The notes under the pieces: generated by a model
Told to the model about the DNA's origin: nothing
What the model saw: the letters and a program-made list of their open reading frames with translations, nothing else
The model's database searches: none
Translations under genes and position numbers: made by a program
NCBI GenBank assembly: GCA_948146395.1
Contig: OX411543.1
Location: 66,413,474-66,477,473, forward strand
Length of the DNA: 64,000 bases
Reading direction: 5' to 3'
Source: Fragum whitleyi
Lineage: Eukaryota; Mollusca; Bivalvia; Cardiida; Cardiidae
Part shown: one piece after another, positions 1 through 9,436 of the stretch
How positions within the stretch are numbered: position 1 is the stretch's first letter
How the letters are laid out: the number at the start of each line of letters is the position of its first letter

Positions 1-100
1 GTGCAACGACCCGTTACTTAGGCTCCGCCCTGCCAGGGCATTAATCATGGATAATATTTGAAGCAAACGTTTAAAAAACATAAGGAGAATTTCATTCAGA

Positions 101-132
<32 letters not shown>

Positions 133-360
133 AAAAACAAAACAATAACCTTTGTCAGAATTTATTGACGAATTTTTACGTTTTTCCAGATTTAAAAAAA
201 ATGAATATTGGTGGATAGGCTAGTTATTTTAGTTTATACGAAATTCAACGATTTAGTCGAAGCCAAAATATATAAGGTACAGCGGGTAGCGGCATATTAT
301 GAAAGATTGGCCCTTCAGCGGCCAACATCTATTTCGACATTTAACAGGGTCATTTGATAG
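1..360. other. Non-genic sequence with A-rich tract
   Basis: No coding frame or RNA gene is visible. An A-rich stretch lies at about 101-142. The first 50 bases, read on the minus strand, contain a gcagggcggagc-like string resembling part of the repeat at 18.25-19.2 kb, so this edge may be a fragment of that family. Confidence 0.5.
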
Positions 361-706
361 TACAATACAATACAATACAACTCTTTATTCCCTCCACTAT
401 TGGAGATATTGCATAGTACAATATGATATTTTAACATAAAAATGTGCATTAAACAAAATGGGTGCATTAATGATATTAATTGTTATACAAATAGTGGGAA
501 GACATAGTAACATGCCATTATATAGAGCAATTACTTTCGCATATATATGTATTCTCTAAAACTTACATATTTACATGCACATCAACGCAAACATGCAATC
601 ACACATACATGCACATGCATGCGTCAGTGCATTCTGCGGGTGTGCGCTGTATAGACCGATGGCTACTTTAAACTACTACATGATTTATTATTATTATTAT
701 TATTAT

Positions 707-1215
707 TCAATACGCTTTTATACACTTAGCAATATATTGAAAAGATACTTTCAAAAAGGACTTTTCTGTATTTTTGTCAAGCATCGGGGGTAATGAAGCT
801 CCCATGATACGAATGGTCAATGCAAAATCATCCAGAGAGGAAAGCTCTTCTGCAAGCGAATTGCCGAAGACAGACCTTACCATTCTGAAAAATTCAGCTC
901 TGAAAGTCTCTGTTTTCTTGCATTGTGACAAATGGTGTACTATTGATTCTGTGTAAATCATATTACAGATCTCGCACAAACTTTCAATAAAATGAATTGG
1001 TCTCGCCCATAGTTTGGCAATAGCATTCTGGATGTATCTAAAGGAACTTGAATTAGACACCGTGTAAACTATACTTTGACTTATTTCAGGATGTAACACT
1101 TGAAAAAACATAAATTCTTGATTAATTGTTAAACGTTGTTCCCATAGCTGTTCTTCTTTCCCATATATTGCACTACTAATGGTTCTTTTCCACACAGATT
1201 TACTAGGTAAACGTT
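707..1215 (-). pseudogene. LINE ORF2 C-terminal tail with CCHC-like cluster
   Basis: This frame continues the LINE protein after a frameshift. It reads LPSKSVWKRTISSAIYGKEE and ends about 160 residues later at 707. Near residue 80 it has a Cys-x2-Cys...His-His-x3-Cys cluster (CEICN...HHLSQC), which resembles the zinc-knuckle-like motif found near the C terminus of many LINE polymerases. It overlaps the preceding frame by about 90 bases, which is the signature of a frameshift and not of two genes. It is part of the dead LINE copy and has no independent function. Confidence 0.65.
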
Positions 1216-1760
1216 ATCGCTGAAATAATTGTTTAAGAGATAAGATAGGCTGTACTTTGATAATATTTTGCCAATATCTGGTATGAATCCTAATCGTACA
1301 CTTTGTTTATTGGATGTGTACATATTATATTTACATGTAAAGATTTCTTTTGAAATACAATGCGCAGATAGACTCAGTATCTTAAATAAAAACATAAGCT
1401 TCATCTTATCGATTTCGCATCCGATTCGATAGAGTCCTAACATCGACTCGGCAATATCTGATCTGGTTCGTTTTGAAAAACCCTGTATCTTTTTTGCTAC
1501 AAAATGTTGAAAAATAGCTAAGTTTTGTTTTTCTTTTGATCTAATATTGTTCCATAGCTCTGCACCGTATAATAATGTCGGACGGACTATTTTTGAATAT
1601 AAACTTGCAGAGACTAATGGATTTACTCCTGATGGATGAAGTCCTTGACCAACCATTGCAAATAATGCATTACGAGCCTTTTTGATACGAAGATCTATGC
1701 AATTACTTTGTTTGAGGTTTGAATCGTGGATAATACCTAGATGTAGTAATGAAGTTACCG
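1129..1760 (-). pseudogene. Reverse transcriptase C-terminal region, LINE remnant
   Basis: The conceptual product contains LYSKIVRPTLLYGAELW, the pattern typical of the region just after the RT catalytic core in LINE polymerases (Y-x2-I/L-V-R-P-x-L-L-Y-G-x-E-x-W). Upstream, the same frame reads HLGIIHDSNLKQ and then IKKARNALFAM, matching the usual 'xLGv.d..l' and 'r..ka..al..l' blocks of the family. The catalytic YxDD motif would lie further upstream and is absent because the copy is 5'-truncated. The open part after the last internal Met is about 175 residues. The frame is lost near 1205-1225, after which the next entry continues the protein. It cannot encode an active polymerase. Confidence 0.7.
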
Positions 1761-1795
1761 GAGACCTGAATAGGAAACGTTATTTTATTGGCGTG

Positions 1796-2008
1796 AGATA
1801 TTCAAGGAATCAATGGTTAGGCATATAAGCTTAATATGACTAAATTCTGGTGAATGCTCTGGTGAGTCAAACTAAATATACATTTAAACCCCCCAAACTT
1901 TCACAATCTTAGTGTCTGAGACAGAGAAGAAGAGCCACCGAATTTGGTCAGTTGAAAGAATTTTCAACGGATTTTCTCTGAACGAAACTTTGATTTTTTC
2001 CATGTACT
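1796..2008. other. Spacer between LINE and DNA transposon
   Basis: AT-rich sequence. The frame opening at 1912 runs into the transposon's terminal array and is therefore not a gene. Confidence 0.5.
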
Positions 2009-2029
2009 TTATAGGGCTGTCACACCTTA

Positions 2030-2440
2030 ACGTTTTAGCCAGTGTGTGCAGTACGTGTTGTATTTTTTATAACACGCTGCGAACGCGTCGGGTACGCTAT
2101 GGACACGTTACGCACACGCTATCGGCACGCTTTAACACGTTGGCACACGTTGCGATACGCCGAATATCTCATAAAAGTATGTGCATGCACAAAATTTCTC
2201 AGTGTGTGCTGAACGTGTTGAAACACGTTCCGCACACGTTCCCAGCACGCTGGAGACACACTAGGAGCTCGTTCAAATACGCTACGGACACGCTAGAAAC
2301 ACGTAAGCCCAAAGTTTAACGTGCTTCTAGCTTGTCTCCAGCGTACAGGGAACGTGTGCATAGCGTGTCTTCAGCGTACTTAACGTGTGTCTAGCGCATT
2401 GCAAGTGTGTTCACAGCATGTTTCTGGCGTATGACAGCGT
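2030..2440. repeat. Left subterminal array of ACACGYT motifs
   Basis: Short CACGCT/CACGTT motifs recur every 8-15 bases in the first part and as reverse complements (AACGTG, AGCGTG) after about 2318. The open frame across 1912-2319 is a by-product of this composition. Confidence 0.7.
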
Positions 2441-3521
2441 TTCAGTATTCAACGAAAATTTAAAAGTTCCGCTGCATCTTTGTCTTGAAGTCCTACCATC
2501 AGCTTGTCATAGATAAATGTATATGTGCATGTACGTGGGTATGACCCTTTTACATGTATATATCTGTATGTATCCTCATGACCAACCAAAGAACGACTTA
2601 AAAATTCGATTATAAGGAGCGTTCTCTATAAGCTGCTTGTCTTTTCTTCTATATATTTTTAAGATGTAAATGTTTAATTCAAGGAAATAATCAAACTACA
2701 TGTATACATATATTTTTTTACAGCAATTAACCAATGGTTGATTAATACTAGATGATAAGTTTGCCATCATTTATATACGCAATTAACGAGAGAAATGAGT
2801 CTCACTTAAAATATGTTTGAATACACCCTTTACGGATTTTCTTAATTCCTTAAATTGTCGAGGCGGAGAATGTAGCCTAAACGTGTATTTAATAGTGCTT
2901 TTGTAGTTTGTGTGTCTGCTCTTTGGTCAGAATAGCAATACGTTTGCGAAATACTTACACGTTATATGAACATTAAATCGTCTTTTTTTATCATTATCAA
3001 TATACCAAAACGACAAGTACATCGTTGTACTTTGTGTACTTAATACAAGACATGTTTTACTATATTCTGTTCTGTTCAGAATAGTTGTCTCCATTATATG
3101 TACTACAAGTTTGATATTTGGTACTCCCCCCCTCCCTAAATATAAAACTAGCTATTCAAGATTGAGAAAGGTTGTAGACGGGAATCAAAGGTTTGTAAAA
3201 TTTTGAAGTAAAGTCATCCTATATGGTAGAGTATATTGAGGAAGAAAGGAGTGTCAAGTCATTTCTTACCCTTCCGCAATAATTTTCGAGTAAACAGTCC
3301 CAGAAGCTTTAATCAGCCTGTAATCTAATATGTTTGTTATATGCATGTTTTAAAATGTAACAGGTGTCAGTGTATTGTTCTTTCCGCCTTTTCCTATTTT
3401 TCTTTTACATGAACCAATATACATTGAATTTGAATATGTGAAGTGCCCAGTGGCTTGTTAATATATTAAAAGATTGAATTTGAAGTGATAATTCCTTGCA
3501 GAATTTATATTGTCATCCAAA

Positions 3522-3800
3522 ACACGCTGAGAACACGTTATAACACGCTAGCAGCACGTTACAAACACGCTAAGCACGTTCCGAGGACGTTACGAGAACG
3601 TTGAACACATGCTCAAGAACGTTGTTATACGCTGACATACGCTATCAACACGTTCTGGACATGTTACTCATGCGTTACTTTCACGTTCAAACTCGCTATG
3701 AACACGCTACAAGCGCGTCGTGGTTTGGCAAAAAGAAAATGTAGGTCAGCGTATGCCCACGTTTTACAGACTCAGTCGTTTTCTCAAACGCGTTAGGCGC
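3522..3800. repeat. Right subterminal array of ACACGYT motifs
   Basis: The motif field of the left end recurs here (AACACGCT, AACACGTT, GAACGTT), reaching the right terminal inverted repeat. Confidence 0.7.
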
Positions 3801-3837
3801 ACGCTGGCTAAAACGTTGAGGTGTGACAGGCCCTTTA

Positions 3838-4254
3838 CTTGCAATCAATGATAATGAACGGCCAAATGTGAAGAAATAAATAAAATTTTATTAAATGACA
3901 ACCTTTAATTATTTCAAACGCAAGATGGCATTTAGTTGCTTAAAATTTTCTAAATGTATATACAAGCACTCTTTTATTTCTTAAGTAAACTGAAATGATC
4001 ACTTTTTTCATTGAATTATTCAAAACAATATTTCTTGAGTTCTGTTTTCAAAACCTGTTACTCACCTAGATCACCTAGAAAGCGTGAATTATTGATGTGA
4101 CCGATAGATATCCTGCAACATTCTTATCAATGCCTTTTAAAAAGCTACCGGTTAGGTTTGCTTTCCTATACACGTCTATAGTTTATACTAGTTCATTTTA
4201 GTTCGATTGCGACGAAAGCTTTAGCTTAAAGAATTTCTCTCAAATACTCTTAAT
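3838..4254. other. AT-rich spacer, no feature seen
   Basis: No open frame, repeat or RNA gene recognised. Confidence 0.4.
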
Positions 4255-4436
4255 GTTTTCACGTCCCCGAGAGAGATGCAGTAGTTTAAACCCACTGCTA
4301 CCCATTTTTACAGCTTGGTGAACTGGGGCTGGCTATTAAGTGTTTTGCTCATAATCACACATGACGACAGTTCGACTCGAACCACGGACCTCCAGTTCAC
4401 GGGTCGAGTGCATTTACCACTAGGCCACCAAGGCCT
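4255..4436 (-). mobile_element. tRNA-derived SINE, minus strand
   Basis: Read on the minus strand, the head has GGTGGCCTAGTGGTAAATGC (A-box-like, 4417-4428) and GGTTCGAGTC (B-box-like, 4372-4383), spaced as in a tRNA. It is followed by a body containing the string CAGCTGTAAAAATGGGTA, reversed in the sense that it lies at lower coordinates. The body after the tRNA-like head and the lack of a closing acceptor stem favour a SINE over a tRNA gene. Confidence 0.7.
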
Positions 4437-4814
4437 AGTACATGTCTCTGCAGAACTACTACAACCGTCGATATAAAAATCGGACTCAAGAGTCTTAAAG
4501 CAAGCAACAAATTTTTTACATTTTGTCGACATACATGTCAAACCTGTTTAGTCCATTTTCAATTGATTTAGGTATGGTGCAACATCACACCATAATTGGT
4601 TGCATATTTTCCTGAGGTTTATTTCAATTAACATTTATGGAAGTCCATGTAATATAACAGGAATGATATAATTGCCATTTTGTGAGATAGAAAGAGATAT
4701 AATACTAAACAACTTAGCAGGTTTATAAACTATTAATGTCCTTTCATGTTTTGATAACACCCCATACTTTACATTGATCTACACGTTACCAAATAGAATG
4801 ACATAGATGTCATA
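4437..4814. other. AT-rich spacer, no feature seen
   Basis: Unique-looking sequence between the SINE and the palindromic element. Confidence 0.4.
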
Positions 4815-6408
4815 TAGTCCGTGGGCCAGGAGGGGTTACCGTGCACCCCCCTAAGGGCTCTCCGAGAGTGGTATGGAAATGTTCATAGGACCTCCCTGAG
4901 TGAGAATCACGATGTTAACAGGTGGTAATTTGGGTCCCGACTGCCATTCCGAGTGTTTTTCTGGATGGCAGCCAAGAATAAATTCATTTTACCTTTGATT
5001 CACTATATAGGGATTTTGTTCATTTTAAATATTTTTTGTGAGTCTAAAACATGTATATTTTGCGTTCTGGTAAAATCCTTAATTAGTTGAAATTATTTTA
5101 AAGATCCCAACATCCGAAATGGGAGATGGCAGCCAGTTCTAGATAAGATTTTTACTATTTTTTCGATGAATGCAGTGAGATTCAATTGTTCACCATGTAC
5201 TACACCATATATCATACTGCAAATTGCTATGATATTGTTGATATGACCTTCCCGAGTTCAAATCAAGTTGTTAACAGTCGATATTATTGACCCTGACTGC
5301 CTTTCTCCGTCTTTTTCTAAATGGTAGCCACTAAAAATACAAATTAACCAGGAGACACTTAACGGATATCACTTGATTTCAAATCATATTTAAAGACCAA
5401 AAAGTGTGTTTTTTACGTTCTTGTTACAATATCCATTAGGTAATGTTAAATTGGATATCCAAACATCCTCTATTAGAGATGGCAGCCAGTTTAAGATAGG
5501 AATTTTGTTACTTTTGCTGCAAGCTGTGAAATATGAGGGGTGACCGTGAACTTTGCCGACAAATCCTGCCTGATTGTACCACACATTTGTTACTTCAACA
5601 TTCCGAAGGTTGAATCAAGTTGTTTACAGTAGATGTTTTGAGTCCAGACTGCTTTTTTGGGATTTTTTTTTCTAGATGGCAGCCAATGTAAATACAAGTA
5701 AATAAATTGGAACAACTTGTATATGAGCAACCTATGTCTTTTATTATCTTCAATGACAAGAAAAATAAATGTCTAGTGGTCTTGCTACATGCTGAAATGG
5801 CTAATGTCTTTTTAAAGATCAAACATCCTGAATGGTAGATGGCAGCCAGTTTTGAATATGAAATTTGCCTGATTTTTTTTTCAGTCCATCAACATCATAA
5901 AAGTCATCTCTGACAGGACAAAGGAAAAGTTTAACCGATATTTCTCAGTGAGAAGCAAAAAAGTATCAATCGATGTTTTTGGTTTTCGGACTGCCTATCC
6001 GAATGTTTCTTTTAGATGGCAGCCAAGAAAAAGAATATTACTTAAGAATCCTTTTGCTTACATTGGTCCATTTTTTTATCTTATTTTCAGGACCAAATTA
6101 CCTAAGTTAAGCGCAGTTCTTATCATTTCTTCAATTAAGTGTCTAATCTAAAAACCAAACATACTGAAATGAAGATGGCAGCCAATTTAGACACATACTT
6201 TTGCTTACTTAACTGTAATAGTCTCTGAAACTAGTTGGGTGGGCATGTCACTCCTGTGGAAAAGGAGGGGGTGTATCAAGTTGTTCACCACATATCCCTG
6301 ATATCAATATTCTGTCTCTTTCGTTTCACCTGACGGATTAGGGAAGTTTTAAATTGTCTCCAAGAAAATACATGATAAGATAAATTCTGAAATATGAGAT
6401 GGCAGTCA
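4815..6408 (+). repeat. Left arm of palindrome: tandem ATGGCAGCCA ladder
   Basis: Motifs ATGGCAGCCA or one-base variants occur at 4965, 5126, 5321, 5479, 5676, 5839, 6016, 6175 and 6399. They alternate between a TCTAG...CCAAG context and a GGAG...CCAGTT context, giving a two-motif unit of roughly 340-360 bases repeated four times. Confidence 0.8.
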
Positions 6409-7845
6409 CGTCATAATTAGAATTCACCACATTTCTTTAAAAACATCTTTATATGTACATGTTTCTGTCGAAGATTGATGCATATTGGTATCATTTTCTC
6501 ATTCTGTCAGTCCGTGTGTTTATACATAGGTTAGTTAATTTCTTGTTTCGATTAATGACATCGTGGATTGACAAGAGTTCGTAGCATAAGCGAATTTTTA
6601 TCGAGCTTGAGCATTATTATACAATATAATGACGTATTGTTCTATTAGAAGGTATGTTTGTCTTCAGGACCAACAAGAAGCTTCCAAATCCACCCATACT
6701 AATGGAATTATTGAATGATTGGAAATTTTTGAATGATTTCGGAGTGGTTAAATTGGTCGATTCAATGTTTTTTTTATGATTTTAGGGCATTTTGAGTTAA
6801 TGCTTAAAAATGCCATGAATGGAACGCTGAGTAAGTGGTAAAGAATGGTTTTGACTAGACTTAGCGTCAAGTACATAATGATTTTTTTTACCTCAAAACA
6901 TTTACTTCATTTATAGACTGAAACTTTCTCAGAATATAACAAAACTCATTTTGTTGATGATTGCTTATATAATTCCAAGTAACGGAAAAGGGGGGTTTGA
7001 TGTAAAACTTCTTGTCCACACATTCGTCTTGCATTTAATGATGGGTTTGCGTGAAACTTTCACAGAATGTTCCTAATCACGTGACTATGTGTGCTTATCA
7101 ACTCCGTTGGATGACATTATTCCAAATCACGAATAATCTGCATAATTATCAATTGTCTTGTATATGTTACTCCTACTCCAATGCATCGCTTTCATCAAAC
7201 TATTGATGGATTTGTAAGAAGGTTTCACATAATGTTCCTAATCATGGGACAATCATAGCACATAATTGTCAATGCTATATAGTCACTGTCATTAAGGGTG
7301 GTTTTTGATGACATTTTCGAAGTATACTTCATGATATGAATATGAGCATACATTAAACGTTTGTCCATATATAATGCTGCGTCACAAAAAAGGAGTCATT
7401 CGTTCTAAGAATGTTTTAGTGAGGCGTTTATTTTGTCAAACAGGGCGCATGTGTTTAATTTAAAACAGATAAATCCAGATTTACATTTCCATACAATAAT
7501 AAAGATATATTTTGGAAAAGTTGATATAGGAAAACTTCCATATGATCAAATGGCGGCCAAGATTGTTTTAAAAATTAAATAAATTAATGCTAGGTAAAAC
7601 GTCCTAAACAAACTGATATATGAATTTCTAAATGCATCAGCTATGTAGGGATTAGCACTGCTGAGCCCTTCAAGGGAAATATGAATAAAACAGACTTAAG
7701 CAAATTCAAGATATTGAAATAAGTAATATTGGTGGATTTGTTTCGGATTCTTTTACATTTATTTAATTTGGCGGACATTTTCGGTCGCAATTTGAAAGTA
7801 TTCCTTTATCGAACTAAATAAATACGGCGTATTCGTATAAATATC
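6409..7845. other. Central, non-inverted part of palindromic element
   Basis: No transposase or other coding frame is seen. Between about 7000 and 7380 there are strings such as GTGAAACTTTCACAGAATG and GTGACTATGTG that also occur in the 281-bp tandem repeats near 22.2-22.8 kb, so a fragment of that family lies inside. A further ATGGCGGCCA motif is at about 7552. Confidence 0.6.
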
Positions 7846-9436
7846 TGGCTGCCATCTCGCTTTGAGAATTTCGGGAACATCAAATTAGCCCTAGATAATT
7901 AAGAAGAAAATTTCAAAAATCAAATATTTTTCCCCTTCAAATTGAAAACGTTTATTAGAAGGTGAAACCAAAGATACCGAATGTTAATATTAATACATAT
8001 TTTTACCGCGGAGGGTCTTGTGAACAATTAATTTGATAAATCTTTTTCAGAACCCCCCCCCCCCTCCCCCCAATTAAATTCATGTTTAAAATTCAGTATT
8101 TTTGGGATTTCAATTTCGGCATTAATTGATAGAACGTTAGTTTAAACCCTAAATATAGGTGACTGGCCCGAAAATGTGAAGCAATATTTGCATAGGGATT
8201 CTAATGTAATTCAAGCATCTTCTTGGCTGCCATCTAGAAAATGCCCGTAAAAGCAGTCGGAAAACAAAATATCGATTAAAAGATTTTTGATTCTCACTCA
8301 GTGAGGTCGGCGAAACATTCCTTTGCACTCTCAGAAAGGGTTTTTAGTATTGTTCGTCTCCTCTTGTCTTATGCTCTGCAGCAAAAATTGGCAAATTTCA
8401 TATTCAAGATTAGCTGCCATCTACCAAACAGGATGTTTGATCTTCAAATAGAATTTAGGTTTTTTCAGTTTGTAGCTAGAACACCAAATAGATATGTTTT
8501 TGGCCCTTAAATATAAAAAATAAAGGTTGCTTGTAAACAAGTTGTTCCAATTTATTTACTTGTATTTGCATTGGCTGCCATGTAGACACCCCAAAAGGCT
8601 GTCAGGACCCAAAATATCGACTATAAACAACTTGATTCAACCTTTGGGCTGTTGCATGAACAATTTCATGGCACAATAAGAGGGGATTTTTGGCAAAGAT
8701 ACATGGTGACCCTTCAACTTTTATAGACTGAAACAGTAAAAAGCAAAATTTTTATCTTAACCTGGCTGCCATCTCTCTTAAAGGATGTTTGGATATCCAA
8801 ATTATCTTTAACTAATAGGTATCGTACAAAGAACGCAAAATATACATGTTTTGGTCTTTAAATATGATTAAAAATCAAAGGGTGCCTATAAAAAGCCTCC
8901 TGGTTAATTTGTATTTTTAGTGGCTGTCATTTTAAAAAAACGCAGAGAAAGGCAGTCAGTACCCTAAATATTGACTGTTAACAACTTGATTTGACATCGG
9001 GAAGGTCATATCAACAATGTAATAGCACTTTGCAACATGATCTATGGTGTAGTACATGGTGAACAATTGTATCTCACTGCATTCATCGGAAAAATAGCAA
9101 AAATCTTATCTAGAACTGGCTGCCATCTCCCATTTCGGATGTTGGGATCTTAAAAATCATTTTGATAAATTACGGGTTTTACCAGAACGCAAAATATACA
9201 TGTTTTAGACTCTCAAAAATATTTAAAATGAACAAAATCCCTCTATAATGTACCAAGGGTAAAATGAATTTATTCTTGGCTGCCATCCAGAAAAACACTC
9301 GGAATGGCAGTCGGGACCCACATTACCACCTGTTAACATCGTGATTCTCACTCAGGGAGGTCCTATGAACATTTCCATACCACTCTCGGAGAGCCCTTAG
9401 GGGGGTGCACGGTGACCCCTCCTGGCCCACGGACTA
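7846..9436 (-). repeat. Right arm of palindrome: inverted ladder
   Basis: The complementary motif TGGCTGCCAT or a close variant occurs at 7846, 8224, 8411, 8572, 8763, 8921, 9117 and 9277, mirroring the left arm. The left-arm motif at 6175 has no clear partner. The expected position, near 8065, holds a C-rich run (about 8049-8063) and diverged sequence. Confidence 0.8.

Larger units (their letters stand above)
361..1795 (-). mobile_element. 5'-truncated non-LTR retrotransposon (LINE) copy
   Basis: Minus-strand remnant of a non-LTR retrotransposon holding only the end of the reverse transcriptase ORF and the 3' UTR. Read on the minus strand, it starts near 1795 inside the RT-distal region and runs through a Cys/His cluster. 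It then passes an (AAT)n tract (about 680-708) and ends at about 361 with AATAAAGAGTTG followed by three or four TTGTA units, which look like a pentanucleotide tail in place of poly(A). The coding part is split by at least one frameshift near 1205-1225. Truncation at the 5' end and decay indicate a dead copy. The clade (CR1-, L2- or Jockey-like) cannot be fixed from this portion. Confidence 0.75.
2012..3834. mobile_element. PIF/Harbinger-like non-autonomous DNA transposon with CACGCT/CACGTT arrays
   Basis: The left end (AGGGCTGTCACACCTTAACG) and right end (CGTTGAGGTGTGACAGGCCCT) are inverted copies of each other, and the match continues inward through AACGTTTTAGCCAG. Candidate 3-bp target duplications TTA flank it at 2009-2011 and 3835-3837. 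TTA/TWA duplication plus GGGC...TGTCACACC ends point to PIF/Harbinger or a related superfamily. Inside each terminus (about 2030-2440 and 3520-3830) are dozens of short CACGCT, CACGTT and AACGTG motifs in both orientations. The centre (2450-3520) is unique AT-rich DNA with no credible transposase, so the copy is non-autonomous. Confidence 0.7.
4815..9436. mobile_element. 4.6-kb palindromic (long-TIR) element with internal tandem units
   Basis: The left end TAGTCCGTGGGCCAGGAGG and the right end CCTCCTGGCCCACGGACTA are exact inverted copies. The inverted match runs inward for about 1.6 kb on each side: recognisable motifs sit at the same distance from both ends (150, 311/310, 506, 664, about 860, 1020, 1200 and 1583 bases). 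Each arm is itself built from a unit of about 340-360 bases containing two ATGGCAGCCA-type motifs. The centre (6409-7845) is mostly unique, with a decayed fragment of another repeat. A possible ATA duplication flanks the ends but is weak. No transposase frame is present; frames at 5948-6151 and 8301-8510 are arm sequence. The class is undetermined (foldback-type or other long-TIR DNA transposon). Confidence 0.8.

Noticed and set aside
1912..2319. 135-codon plus frame
   Set aside because: Most of it lies in the ACACGYT subterminal array of the Harbinger-like element; no domain.
5948..6151. 67-codon frame in the left palindrome arm
   Set aside because: Part of the tandem unit; the mirrored arm has a different frame (8301-8510), so no conserved protein.
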